Shown here: positions 19,298 through 28,085 of the stretch, one piece after another
Layout of the letters: each line of letters starts with the position of its first letter
How positions within the stretch are numbered: position 1 is the stretch's first letter
Assembly (NCBI RefSeq): GCF_001941345.1
Contig: NZ_CP009251.1
Span: forward strand, 186,001 to 250,000
Direction: 5' to 3'
Source: Corynebacterium stationis
GTDB lineage: Bacteria > Actinomycetota > Actinomycetes > Mycobacteriales > Mycobacteriaceae
DNA: 64,000 nucleotides
Notes under the pieces: model-generated
Told to the model about the DNA's origin: nothing
The model's input: only the letters and a program-made list of their open reading frames with translations
Database searches by the model: none
Made by a program: the position numbers and the translations under genes

Positions 19298-19971
19298 TGA
19301 CCACTGTTGTCGTAGTAGATGATCAAGTACTGGTGCGCCAAGCAGTGGTAGACATCCTTGCGAGTGCCGACGGAATCGAAGTCTTAGGTGCTGCCGCCGA
19401 TGGGGTAGAATCCGTTGAAATGGCAGCTGACCTAGAACCCGATGTTGTGTTAATGGATATTCGCATGCCGCAGCTTGATGGGATTGCGACCACCGAAAAG
19501 ATCTGCGCTGAACCCACGAATATCAAAAGCCGGGTACTAATCCTCACTACGTTTGAGGAAGACGAATATGTGGTTTCTGCTTTGCGCGCCGGGACCAGCG
19601 GTTTCATTGGCAAGGGTGCTGAGCCTGAGGAAATCATTCGCACGGTGCAAGCAGTTGCTGCTGGTGATGAACTTCTATCCCCAGTGGATACGCGCAGTCT
19701 CATTGCCCAATATGTGCGCTCACCCGGGCCGCGACCGGCGGTCTCTGAAGAAGCATCGAAAAGCTTAGCTTTACTGACCGAGCGCGAACGTGAAGTCTTA
19801 GAACTTGTAGGGCGCGGGCTTTCTAATCAGGAAATTGCTGAGAAATTCTTTATCTCCCCACACACTGCGAAGACGCACGTCAACCGAATCATGAGCAAGA
19901 TTTACGCGCATGACCGCGCACAGTTAGTCATCCTGGCTTATGAAAGCGGGCTGTTAGTGCCCGGGGAATAG
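19297..19971 (+). CDS. NarL/FixJ-family response regulator, orphaned
   Basis: The 224-residue protein has an intact receiver domain: the acidic pocket VVDDQ, the phospho-acceptor Asp in VVLMDIRMP, Thr in LTTF and Lys in GKGAE. A linker leads to a LuxR-type HTH (LTEREREVLELVGRGLSNQEIAEKFFISPHTAKTHV). It would bind DNA as a dimer after phosphorylation. Its cognate kinase survives only as a 3' fragment just upstream, so it is an orphan in this locus. The GTG start at 19297 is supported by the 1-base overlap with that fragment and by GAGAGGA upstream. Confidence 0.88.
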   Translation: MTTVVVVDDQVLVRQAVVDILASADGIEVLGAAADGVESVEMAADLEPDVVLMDIRMPQLDGIATTEKICAEPTNIKSRVLILTTFEEDEYVVSALRAGTSGFIGKGAEPEEIIRTVQAVAAGDELLSPVDTRSLIAQYVRSPGPRPAVSEEASKSLALLTEREREVLELVGRGLSNQEIAEKFFISPHTAKTHVNRIMSKIYAHDRAQLVILAYESGLLVPGE

Positions 19972-20022
19972 CACTGCGAAAGGCTTGGATGTCGTTCAAC
20001 GTGGAACACTGATGGCGGGCAG

Positions 20023-20685
20023 TTAGAGCGACCAGTTGGAGCCACGGGTGGGTTGAGCTCTGGCGGTGAGAACGCTAATTGCTTCGTCAACGAGGTAGTC
20101 ATTGAGCGAGGTGGTTGCAGCTTGGGCGGCGGGGGAGTCACCGTCCATGATTGCGTCGAGGATTGCGCTGTGGTGTTTCTTTCCAGCATCCATTGTGAAT
20201 TCGCTGTTGGTAATGGTGGCGCGCCAGAAGCGGCGGGACAACACGTAGAGGGGACTTAATGATTGGGCGAGGTAGTGGTTGTCCGCGCCGGTGATGAAGA
20301 GTTCGTGACTGGTGGCAACGGCTTTGAGGTAAGAATCAAGGTCTGTGCAGGATAAGAGGCGTTCGCGCTGGCGAGTTAGTTCTTTGATGATGTGGTCGTC
20401 GGCGCGGGCGATAGTCAAAGTGACAGCTAGGGATTCCAGCGCTCGGCGGACTTCAAGGCCTCGGAGCTGACCGTCGACGGACAAGGCACTAATCCGAATT
20501 CCAGATCCGGATCGGGCGTCTACAAGCATCTCGTGGTCCAAGCGTTGGAGAGCTTCGCGCAGGGGAGTGCGTCCTACGCCGAGAAGTTCTTGCAAGGTGG
20601 CTTCAGTAAAGGTCGCGCCGGGTTCAAGGGTGCATAACTCTATGCGGTTGCGGATCTCTGCGTATGCCTCTTCTGCCTTGGTCAT
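20023..20685 (-). CDS. GntR-family transcriptional regulator, FCD subfamily
   Basis: The 220-residue regulator has an N-terminal winged HTH (LQELLGVGRTPLREALQRL) and an all-helical FCD ligand domain with possible metal-binding residues (Asp/His-rich helices, DAGKKHHSAI). FCD regulators usually sense a carboxylate and repress a neighbouring catabolic operon. The gene is divergent from the flavin reductase/MFS pair with about 100 bp between the starts, so it very probably controls that pair. The intergenic DNA holds AT-rich repeats (GATATATGGCTTATATAC) that could be its operator. Confidence 0.85.
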   Translation of the reverse strand: MTKAEEAYAEIRNRIELCTLEPGATFTEATLQELLGVGRTPLREALQRLDHEMLVDARSGSGIRISALSVDGQLRGLEVRRALESLAVTLTIARADDHIIKELTRQRERLLSCTDLDSYLKAVATSHELFITGADNHYLAQSLSPLYVLSRRFWRATITNSEFTMDAGKKHHSAILDAIMDGDSPAAQAATTSLNDYLVDEAISVLTARAQPTRGSNWSL

Positions 20686-20787
20686 AGAAAAATATTTTAC
20701 TATCCAACGCCAAATCCCTTGATATATGGCTTATATACGTTTAATATATTTCAAATAAGTGATCCAGGCTACAGAAAGGTAAGTGTT

Positions 20788-21441
20788 ATGAAGTGGCACC
20801 CAAACTCCGAGAAGAACCCACTGCCCTACTCGCCGTTTAAAGCATCGACAGTTCCACGCCCCATCGGTTGGCTCTCCAGCGTGGATGAAAACGGGAATGA
20901 AAATATTGCGCCTTACAGCCAGTGGCAAAATCTGACCTTTGACCCACCGCGCGTGATGTTTTCGGCTAACCAGTACCCAGACGGCCGGCGCAAGGATACT
21001 GTGCTCAACGCGGAAAAGACTGGCTGGTTCGTATGGAATATGGCCACCTATGACCTGCGTGAAGAGGTCAACAAATCTGCCATGGCACTGTCAGCGAATG
21101 AAAGTGAATGGGACAATCTGAACGTCACCAAGGAATATGCGGATAACTATCCGATCCCCATGGTGGCGGAAAGCCCCATCAAATTTGAGTGCCGCTACAT
21201 CTCCACACAACGCTTAGTGGGAAACTCCAATGTCGGCACCGTGGATATCGTCTTTGCACAAGTGGAGACCATCCACATCAACGACGACGTCATCACCGTG
21301 GATGGCAAGCTCGACGTGCCGCGAATCAAGCCCATCGCGCGCATGGGATATTTCGACTACACAGTGGTCACCGATACATTTGAAATGCGCGTCCCGGGCT
21401 CTGATGCGGATGCGCGGGCTGGCCTTGAGGGGACATCATGA
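20788..21441 (+). CDS. Flavin reductase-like FMN-binding split-barrel protein
   Basis: The start MKWHPN at 20788 has AGAAAGG 10 bases upstream, giving 217 residues. The fold is that of the flavin reductase domain (ASTVPRPIGWLSSVDENGNENIAPYSQW), which binds FMN and either supplies reduced flavin to a monooxygenase or acts on an aromatic or heterocyclic substrate. It overlaps the following MFS gene by 4 bases (ATGA). With a GntR regulator opposite, the pair looks like an inducible uptake and catabolism unit whose substrate is unknown. Confidence 0.82.
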   Translation: MKWHPNSEKNPLPYSPFKASTVPRPIGWLSSVDENGNENIAPYSQWQNLTFDPPRVMFSANQYPDGRRKDTVLNAEKTGWFVWNMATYDLREEVNKSAMALSANESEWDNLNVTKEYADNYPIPMVAESPIKFECRYISTQRLVGNSNVGTVDIVFAQVETIHINDDVITVDGKLDVPRIKPIARMGYFDYTVVTDTFEMRVPGSDADARAGLEGTS

Positions 21442-22697
21442 GTGTGGCCACGGACCGGCGCCGTCTGAAAGATGTCCTGGGTGCAAACTTTGGAAACGTT
21501 CTGGAATGGTATGACTGGAACATCTACACGATCTTTGCGCCGTATTTCGCGTTGCAATTTTTTGCTCATGACGACCCCACTTCTGCGCTGCTATCCACCT
21601 TCGCGGTTTTCGCCGTGGGCTTTATAGCGCGGCCAGTAGGAGGCTACGTTTTCGGGGCATATGCAGACAAAGTAGGCCGAAAGCAATCCTTGTTTGTAGC
21701 AATGATGCTTACCGCAGCGGGTTCTTTACTCATCGGCATTGCACCCACCTTTGATTCCGTAGGAATTTGGGCTTCTGTTCTTCTGGTCATCATCCGGTTG
21801 GCTCAGGGATTAGCCCACGGTGGGGAGATGGGAACGGCGGTTACCTATCTAGTGGAGCGAGCCCCTTCGCATCGGCGGGCACTTTATGGTGCCAGCAGCT
21901 GGATTAGCGTTGTGGTGGGTACCATGTTGGCTACGCTGATGGGCCTGGCAGTTAATGCATGGCTGTCGGAGAGCGCGATTGCATCCTGGGGTTGGCGTGT
22001 TCCCTTCCTAGTGGGAGGTGTTCTAGGAATCTACGCCATCTGGTTGCGGGCGAATCTACAGGAAACGCAAGCCTTTACGGCTGCGGCTGAGAGTGCTCCT
22101 ACGGGCGAACCCAAGACTTCTTATTGGCGGGGCATTGCGGTCATCTTCGGTGTGTCCGCCGGTGGCTCACTGATGTTTTATACCTGGCTTATTTATCTGC
22201 CCACCCACGCGCAAGTGGGTCTAGGTCAGTCAGCATCTTCTGCACTGAGTGCTAGTCTTATCGCCCAGGTCGTCTTCATTATCGCTATCGCAGGAATGGG
22301 CGTGCTTGGGGATAGGATAGGCCGTAAACCTCTGGTGATTGCTTTTTCCATCGGCTTTATTGTGCTCACCATTCCGCTCTATTCGATGCTTCAGGGCACC
22401 TTCTGGTCCCTACTTGGCGTTATGGCCGCGTCCCTGGTGGTGCTGGCTATGCTCTTCGGTGTCAACGGTGCTGTGTGGACCGAGGCCCTGTCCATTCGCC
22501 GCCGTGCTGTGGGCGTTGCCGCCACACTTTCCCTGGCCACAGCCATCTTCGGTGGAACCGCACCGTATCTCAACACCTGGCTTGAAAAGAACGGCACCCC
22601 TCAATACTTCGAGTATTACCTCATCGCCGTGGCCATCTTGACGTTATTGACCGGAATATTTATGAAGGAGACCAAAGACGTCGATTTGAGTAAATAG
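21438..22697 (+). CDS. MFS transporter, metabolite:H+ symporter (MHS) type
   Basis: The 419-residue protein has 12 predicted membrane helices. The N-terminal NFGNVLEWYDWNIYT motif and YADKVGRKQSL between helices 2 and 3 are typical of the MHS group (ProP, KgtP, ShiA relatives), which take up organic acids and related compounds with protons. Translational coupling to the flavin reductase suggests the imported molecule is that enzyme's substrate or a precursor. A terminator follows directly. Confidence 0.88.
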   Translation: MSVATDRRRLKDVLGANFGNVLEWYDWNIYTIFAPYFALQFFAHDDPTSALLSTFAVFAVGFIARPVGGYVFGAYADKVGRKQSLFVAMMLTAAGSLLIGIAPTFDSVGIWASVLLVIIRLAQGLAHGGEMGTAVTYLVERAPSHRRALYGASSWISVVVGTMLATLMGLAVNAWLSESAIASWGWRVPFLVGGVLGIYAIWLRANLQETQAFTAAAESAPTGEPKTSYWRGIAVIFGVSAGGSLMFYTWLIYLPTHAQVGLGQSASSALSASLIAQVVFIIAIAGMGVLGDRIGRKPLVIAFSIGFIVLTIPLYSMLQGTFWSLLGVMAASLVVLAMLFGVNGAVWTEALSIRRRAVGVAATLSLATAIFGGTAPYLNTWLEKNGTPQYFEYYLIAVAILTLLTGIFMKETKDVDLSK

Positions 22698-22700
22698 GAT

Positions 22701-22741
22701 AAGGCGGCAAACAAATCAGATTATTGCTGATGTTTGCCGCC
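22701..22741 (+). terminator. Terminator of the flavin reductase/MFS operon
   Basis: A perfect 12-bp stem, AGGCGGCAAACA with TGTTTGCCGCCT, lies just after the MFS stop codon. No strong T-run follows. Confidence 0.7.
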
Positions 22742-22855
22742 TGAACTGCCTTTAAATAGTTCGCAACATCGCCGTCGAGCAGGAAAGCAATAAAGAACTC
22801 TCCGATACAGACTCCGGTTGGATTTAATGTATGCAGGTTGAGAACGCGTAGCTGT

Positions 22856-23134
22856 TTAGTACAAATCCATGATGTCGCGGATTTCGGTGGGCAGTTCTTC
22901 CTGCGTAGTGATTTCGGGGCCTTCATATTCGCGCAAAATTTTGTAGACCAGGCCGCGGGAGGCGGAATCCAGCATCGGAATTTCTTCGGCCATCAGCCTG
23001 GTCATGAAATCATTCAGTGGAAGATTGGTGTGCTCCGCGGCGATAAAACGCCCGTTGCGCTTGTCCTCTTCCGTGCGCTCATCTTGAGCAGCTTGCTGGG
23101 CAGGGGTCAGATTTTCCATCTTGCCGTCATACAT
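22856..23134 (-). CDS. Small acidic protein of unknown function
   Basis: A 92-residue hydrophilic product rich in Glu and Gln, with a helical N-terminus (LTPAQQAAQDERTEEDKRNGRF) and an acidic C-terminus. It starts at the ATG at 23134 or possibly at 23119 (MENLTP). Composition and codon use look coding. It lies 23 bp after the MFS transporter gene on the same strand and could be the last gene of the nucleoside operon. No family was recognised. Confidence 0.55.
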   Translation of the reverse strand: MYDGKMENLTPAQQAAQDERTEEDKRNGRFIAAEHTNLPLNDFMTRLMAEEIPMLDSASRGLVYKILREYEGPEITTQEELPTEIRDIMDLY

Positions 23135-23157
23135 GCCACCCAGCTTAGTCCTTGTAC

Positions 23158-24612
23158 TTAGACCACTTGGCCTTCAGCTTCAGCTGCGGTGACCTTCGGG
23201 ATAAAGAGCGAGGTAGCTACCGAGATAGCAAGAATGACGGCAGCGACCAAGAAAGCCGTGGTGTAGCCAGCAGCAGAATCTGAACCGGCAGGGGATCCAG
23301 CCACCATGAACACCGGCAGGATGGCAAAGGAGACGCCGGCACCGAGGTTAAAAGCGGCGGAGTTCATACCCGGCAAGAAACCTTCGTTGTCCTTCGGGGA
23401 GTTCACAACACCGAGGTTATTGAGCACGATATTGCCAATACCAGCGTAGGTGATACCCAACAAGATGACGGCAACAATCAGCGTGATCTTGGAGTTCACA
23501 CCGACGAAGGCCAAGAGCACCAGCAAAATTGCGGAAGCAGCGTTGCCAATACGCAGCAGGTTGCCATAGCCAATCACCGGTGCGAAGCGGCCAGCAAAAG
23601 GACCGACGACCAAACCGATAAGTGCATAAGGTGCCAGCAAGAACAAGGATGCGGCATCGGCGCTCATGCTAAAGCCCGCGGTGGGGTTTTGCGCCAGCGA
23701 TACGGCAACACCGTTAACAGCAGCGAAGACACCAGTCATGGTCAACACGGTGGTCAAAAGCAAGCCCCAGGTTGAACGACGCTTGAGGTACTTCGGTGCA
23801 ACCAGTGGCTGGTCGTGCTTATTTTCCCACTTCCAGAACACCGCGAAGAAGCAAAGACCAATAACGACTCCGACGATAACCATGAACCAGTTGGCAGCGC
23901 CGGCCTTACCGGCCTCATTAACAGCCAACGTAATCGAGCAAACACTGATAACCAGCAGAACTGCGCCCAGCCAATCGACCTTGATGCCACTCGATGGCTT
24001 AGATTCCGGAGCCCACGCAGCGACCATCGCTACCGCGATAAAGCCCACGATGGCAATGAGCCAGAAGACAGAGCGGAAGCCCCAGTGCTCCGCCATCCAT
24101 CCGGAGACAAGTACGTCCACACCGGCGACGCCACCGTTGATAGCGGCGACTAGTCCTAGTAGCGTACCCAGACGCACTTCGTTTTTGACCTGGCTGCGCA
24201 GGATAATCAGGGTCATCGGAATGGTTGGTCCTGCGATACCCTGCAAAGCACGCGCGAACATGAGCACACCAATATTTGGCGCTAGTGCTGCGATGACGCC
24301 GCCGAGGGCCATGACAGAGAGCATGATGAGCAGGATCTTGCGGCGGCCGACGATATCGGAAAGACGCGGTAAGAATAGCCCGCACATCGCACCACCAGTA
24401 AAGAAGGCGGTCTGGGTGAGCCCCACCGCGGCTTCGTCGGTGCCCAGCTCGTGCGCCATGGTGGTCAGCACTGGTGAGAGCATAGAGGCGTTGAGCTGGA
24501 AAGCTACGGCGGCTGCCAGCAGCACGGCCATGAGCAGGGGCAGGCCACCTTTGCGGGTATCAACCGGGTCGATAACACCAGCTGATGCTTGGCGGTTGGG
24601 AGTGGAAGACAT
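23158..24612 (-). CDS. MFS transporter, probable nucleoside (uridine) permease
   Basis: The 484-residue protein has 12-14 membrane segments and the MFS motif A (RLSDIVGRRKILL). An AGGAGA precedes the ATG at 24612. It lies 33 bp downstream of a nucleoside hydrolase gene on the same strand. In Corynebacterium glutamicum an MFS transporter (UriT) and a nucleoside hydrolase (UriH) are co-transcribed for uridine use. The same role here is inferred from context and is not shown by residues. Confidence 0.8.
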   Translation of the reverse strand: MSSTPNRQASAGVIDPVDTRKGGLPLLMAVLLAAAVAFQLNASMLSPVLTTMAHELGTDEAAVGLTQTAFFTGGAMCGLFLPRLSDIVGRRKILLIMLSVMALGGVIAALAPNIGVLMFARALQGIAGPTIPMTLIILRSQVKNEVRLGTLLGLVAAINGGVAGVDVLVSGWMAEHWGFRSVFWLIAIVGFIAVAMVAAWAPESKPSSGIKVDWLGAVLLVISVCSITLAVNEAGKAGAANWFMVIVGVVIGLCFFAVFWKWENKHDQPLVAPKYLKRRSTWGLLLTTVLTMTGVFAAVNGVAVSLAQNPTAGFSMSADAASLFLLAPYALIGLVVGPFAGRFAPVIGYGNLLRIGNAASAILLVLLAFVGVNSKITLIVAVILLGITYAGIGNIVLNNLGVVNSPKDNEGFLPGMNSAAFNLGAGVSFAILPVFMVAGSPAGSDSAAGYTTAFLVAAVILAISVATSLFIPKVTAAEAEGQVV

Positions 24613-24645
24613 TGGGTTCTCCTGGATCGGCTAAAGCGCTAAGTC

Positions 24646-25659
24646 TTAAAAGTTGGTGTTGCCAATGCGCGTTAGGGCATCGACCAGCAGATCCCAGAAC
24701 TTCTCGACATCTACGTCCACGGCTACGGCGGTATTCGGGGCCTCGAAATCGGGATCGTCGGTAACCCCTAGTCCGCTCGGGTCATTATTAGACCAGGTGC
24801 GGCGGAAATCGACGATGGTTTGCCCGCGGGCGTGCTGTCCTTGAGTTTCCACATAAATCGGGGCGTGAACAGTTCGCAGGATAGATGGATCGGCAACTGC
24901 TGCCACAGCCAATGGATCGTGCATAGGTGGGCCCGGGTAGTTGCGCTCTTTCATGTAGGAAGCACCAAAGAATTCCACGAGCTCTGCGATAAATTGCGCA
25001 ACATCGGTGCCAATGGCCTTGAGCTGTTCCATGCGCTCAGGTACCGCGAGTACCTGGTGGGTGACATCGAGTCCGACCATGGTTACTGGCCAGGATTCTT
25101 CAAAGACAATCGCTGCGGCTTCTGGGTCAGCCAAGATATTGAACTCAGCAGCAGGAGTCATATTGCCGGTGTGGTGCCCGCCGCCCATCAAAGTGATTCC
25201 GCCAACGCGCTCAACCAGCTGTGGGTACATGCGCGCGAAAAGTGCGATGTTGGTTAAAGAGCCGGTAGGAATAATAACCACGGAACCGGGTTCATTCTCA
25301 GAGATAACCTGGGCAATGAGGTTGACCGCGTGGATGTCTTCTAGCGGGACACTAGGCTCAGGCAGCTGTGGGCCATCGAGGCCAGAATCGCCGTGGATTT
25401 CATCGGGGATAAGTTGCGGGCCCACCAGCGGACGCGAGGCACCAGCGGCAAAAGGAATGCCGGTGATACCCGCAACCCGTGCTACCGCGCGCGCATTGGT
25501 GGTGACTTTTTCCAGAGTTTGGTTGCCGGCGACGGTGGTTACGGCCAAAAGCTCCAGGTTAGGGTTGCCATGTGCCAGGAGCATGGCGATGGCATCGTCA
25601 TGGCCCGGGTCGCAATCGAGGATGATTTTCTGTGCAGGTGAGGTGGAATCTGCGTTCAT
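24646..25659 (-). CDS. Ribonucleoside hydrolase (IunH/RihC/UriH family)
   Basis: The 337-residue enzyme carries the signature DCDPGHDDAIAM near the N-terminus, where the Asp residues bind Ca2+ and ribose. Further conserved blocks are NPGSVVIIPTGSLTNIA, GGGHHTGNMTPAAEFN and a late MHDPLAV. It hydrolyses the N-glycosidic bond of nucleosides to ribose and base. Together with the MFS transporter downstream it forms an uptake-and-salvage unit. Base preference (uridine versus purine) cannot be told from the sequence. Confidence 0.9.
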   Translation of the reverse strand: MNADSTSPAQKIILDCDPGHDDAIAMLLAHGNPNLELLAVTTVAGNQTLEKVTTNARAVARVAGITGIPFAAGASRPLVGPQLIPDEIHGDSGLDGPQLPEPSVPLEDIHAVNLIAQVISENEPGSVVIIPTGSLTNIALFARMYPQLVERVGGITLMGGGHHTGNMTPAAEFNILADPEAAAIVFEESWPVTMVGLDVTHQVLAVPERMEQLKAIGTDVAQFIAELVEFFGASYMKERNYPGPPMHDPLAVAAVADPSILRTVHAPIYVETQGQHARGQTIVDFRRTWSNNDPSGLGVTDDPDFEAPNTAVAVDVDVEKFWDLLVDALTRIGNTNF

Positions 25660-25739
25660 TCTCGCAAAGTCTACTCGCTACCTTCCTATATATTCACAAC
25701 TCCCCGGCAATTGACTCGACGCAGGTATTCTGGGGCGCT

Positions 25740-26180
25740 ATGACGAATGAATCTTTCAACAATGCAGACAAAAGGGAAGACAATTATGCCCTCGATGACA
25801 CTTTGGCTGGGCGTGTGATCCAGGCAGGGTTTGCAGGCGTAGCGCTGAGCTTTCCGGATTACATCAAAAACCCGAAGTCGCTGATTGCTTCGTATATCTT
25901 GTTGCTGGGCTCTTTTGCCGGACTGGTGGGCTACCTCAATGCCATCGATGAAGACGAGGCCACCACTCCTGAACCGCCGGCTGAATCTAGCTTCCCATTG
26001 TGGCAGCTTATCGCTGGTCTGAGCATCATTGCGGTATTGAAAGTTCTGGGTTTGCGCAAGCTGGCCAAGGCGCTGACCAAGCGCGGGGTGAAGAAACCGT
26101 GGTCGATTTTCGGCGGGGTGGGCGCTGGCGTGGTTTTCGCTGCTAGTGAGTATGGCGCACGTCGCGGAACTGACATTTAA
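25740..26180 (+). CDS. Membrane protein of unknown function with two to three helices
   Basis: The 146-residue product from the ATG at 25740 has an acidic N-terminus, a hydrophobic helix (LIASYILLLGSFAGLVGYL), an acidic loop, a second helix (LWQLIAGLSIIAVLKVLGL) and a weak third near the C-terminus. TATTCT lies 9 bases before the ATG, consistent with a leaderless transcript. No family was recognised. Confidence 0.65.
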   Translation: MTNESFNNADKREDNYALDDTLAGRVIQAGFAGVALSFPDYIKNPKSLIASYILLLGSFAGLVGYLNAIDEDEATTPEPPAESSFPLWQLIAGLSIIAVLKVLGLRKLAKALTKRGVKKPWSIFGGVGAGVVFAASEYGARRGTDI

Positions 26181-26194
26181 GTACGCTGGGTACT

Positions 26195-27178
26195 ATGTCA
26201 GGCACTGGAGTATTTGACCTCGACAGCCTTCGTGACCGAAAAAACCGCCAGCGTGCAAAGCACGCCGAGTCCTCCCGCGACGGTCACGTCGGCGGTCAGG
26301 AGCATGAAGAAAACGTTGATACAGATACGACTGTCCACTTACGCCGCGAACCATTAACCGTTATCCTGCAAGTCTCTAATATTCGAGATGATGCTGAAGT
26401 ACATCGCCAAATCGGCATTAATGATGCATTGACTTTTGCACAGCTTCACGATGTTTTGGTGACCTGCTTTGATCTACCTCACGAAGAGTCCCCGTGGCAC
26501 TTTTACTACCTTGACGAAGAAGCACAAAGGATAGATCCTCGCCACCACGTCGCGGAATTTTTATGGCGCGAGGGCGAAGTGGTGGAATTCACCTGGGGGC
26601 TGTGGGACTTTAAGCTCACAGTTGCAGAGATCTATCCGCGTGATGGCGGCACCCCGCAAGCACTATGCGTGGGCGGTTCAGGATCCTTTCCAGGATCCAA
26701 ATTTGACCTCACCGCGATCAATGCAGCGCTCACCGGCCAAGCGGTCATTGATGAGATTTTGACCTATCTGACCCCGCCGGTGCGCGGCATTATTGAACGC
26801 TCCCGCCTCTTTGATTTCGTCCCCCTTTTACAAGCTCTTGATCTGAGCCGCGACGTGGAATTATCTGCTGAAGTGAGCAAGAAACTCGCCTCGTTGCCGC
26901 GGGAGGTAACAACCGAGGGCCAAGACGCCTTTTGGTCGATTGTTCTAGGCCTAGCGTGCATTGGCAGTGAAGAATTAATGGGCGCAGTTACCGCCACCAC
27001 CATGGAAGCATTGGGGTGGATTAATGATGACGGTGAGGAGCTAACGGCGGCAGAAATCTGGGCGATGTGTGAGGCATCGACAAGCGTATTAGCGTCTGTC
27101 GGCGCTTGGGGACCTGAGGCTGCCGCACCTGTGGACCGTTTAGATATCTTCCGCGCGCTATTGCGTGGGGTAGGCTAA
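26195..27178 (+). CDS. Protein with plasmid pRiA4b ORF-3-like domain
   Basis: The 327-residue protein has a charged, disordered first 50 residues. From about residue 50 to 150 it resembles the pRiA4b ORF-3-like domain (TVILQVSNIRD, TFAQLHDVL, HFYYLDEE, RIDPRHHV), known from plasmid and transposon-associated proteins of unclear function. The remaining helical half is not recognised. It lies 6 bp upstream of the first GtrA gene, so it may belong to that transcript. Confidence 0.6.
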   Translation: MSGTGVFDLDSLRDRKNRQRAKHAESSRDGHVGGQEHEENVDTDTTVHLRREPLTVILQVSNIRDDAEVHRQIGINDALTFAQLHDVLVTCFDLPHEESPWHFYYLDEEAQRIDPRHHVAEFLWREGEVVEFTWGLWDFKLTVAEIYPRDGGTPQALCVGGSGSFPGSKFDLTAINAALTGQAVIDEILTYLTPPVRGIIERSRLFDFVPLLQALDLSRDVELSAEVSKKLASLPREVTTEGQDAFWSIVLGLACIGSEELMGAVTATTMEALGWINDDGEELTAAEIWAMCEASTSVLASVGAWGPEAAAPVDRLDIFRALLRGVG

Positions 27179-27184
27179 CGCTTC

Positions 27185-27595
27185 GTGACTTCATCGAATA
27201 ACTCTTTAAAGACCCAACTTACGCGGTTCGTGCTCGTCGGCATTTTCACCGCGATCTTGGACTATTCAGTCACCATGCTGCTGACCTATTTTGGTCTGCA
27301 CCGCTCTGCGGCCAAGGCAATTGGTTGGGTCTTTGGCACCGTCGCGGCCTACTTGGTTAATGCGCGCTGGACTTTTGGCGCGAAGATTTCCGGCAAGACC
27401 GCAATCAGCGTGGCCTTGTTATATGCCTCGACCTTTGCTGTGCAAAATGTGTTGTACTGGCTGCTAAATTCCCCGTTGCAAGCTTTAGGTTTTGATGGTT
27501 TGGTCAAAGACACCATCGCTTTTGTGATTGCGCAGGGTGTTGCCACGGTGACAAACTTTATTATCCAGCGCGTCTTTGTCTTTAAATCAAAATAA
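27185..27595 (+). CDS. GtrA family membrane protein
   Basis: The 136-residue protein with four membrane helices and the GtrA pattern (RFVLVGIFTAILDY, YLVNARWTF, FIIQRVFVF). GtrA proteins are linked to polyprenyl-phosphate-sugar handling; the mycobacterial member Rv3789, next to dprE1, acts in arabinan synthesis. Given the arabinogalactan genes in this window a similar role is likely. The start is a GTG at 27185. A paralogue follows. Confidence 0.85.
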   Translation: MTSSNNSLKTQLTRFVLVGIFTAILDYSVTMLLTYFGLHRSAAKAIGWVFGTVAAYLVNARWTFGAKISGKTAISVALLYASTFAVQNVLYWLLNSPLQALGFDGLVKDTIAFVIAQGVATVTNFIIQRVFVFKSK

Positions 27596-27619
27596 GTCTT
27601 TTTAGATGGGATTCCTGCG

Positions 27620-28078
27620 ATGACTTCTGAAGGTGCCGAACGCCTGGCTAAATCAAATTCACTGCGCGGCCAGTCCACGAAATTCGCAATCACCGGCGGT
27701 ATCTCCGCGGTGATTGACGCAGGCCTGACCTGGATTTTCCAGATTGCGCTGGCGCTTTTAGGCAATATTGAAGCGCGCTCAGTGGGCTTTTTCTTCGGTA
27801 CCTTAACTGCCTATCTGTTGAATCGCCGGTGGACTTTTCGCGCCCAGCCATCCAAGCGGCGTTTTGCCATGGTGGCGCTGACCTATGCTCTTACTTATGC
27901 CGTCAATATCGTGATTTACCGGTGGGCGTTTCCATTTTTTGATCACAGTCTGGACTGGCGTTCCACCTACGCGCTGGTGGCAGCGTTTATCCTCGCGCAA
28001 GGAACCGCCACCGTGATCAATTTCTTTGTGCAGCGGTGGTTGATTTTCCGCAATGCGCCCAAAATTCGCGAAGTTTAG
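27620..28078 (+). CDS. GtrA family membrane protein, second tandem copy
   Basis: The 152-residue paralogue of the preceding gene, with the same four-helix layout (KFAITGGISAVIDAGL, YLLNRRWTFRAQ, FFVQRWLIF). It lies 24 bp downstream of copy 1 and its stop is 7 bp from the convergent glfT1 stop. Sequence identity between the two copies is moderate, so this is an old duplication. Partnering with the galactofuranosyltransferase next door is plausible. Confidence 0.85.
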   Translation: MTSEGAERLAKSNSLRGQSTKFAITGGISAVIDAGLTWIFQIALALLGNIEARSVGFFFGTLTAYLLNRRWTFRAQPSKRRFAMVALTYALTYAVNIVIYRWAFPFFDHSLDWRSTYALVAAFILAQGTATVINFFVQRWLIFRNAPKIREV

Positions 28079-28085
28079 CTGGGAT

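Noticed and set aside
23666..24634. 322-codon plus-strand frame
   Set aside because: Entirely antisense to the MFS transporter; composition (Ser/Thr/Ala/Arg-rich, no domains) is that of a shadow frame.
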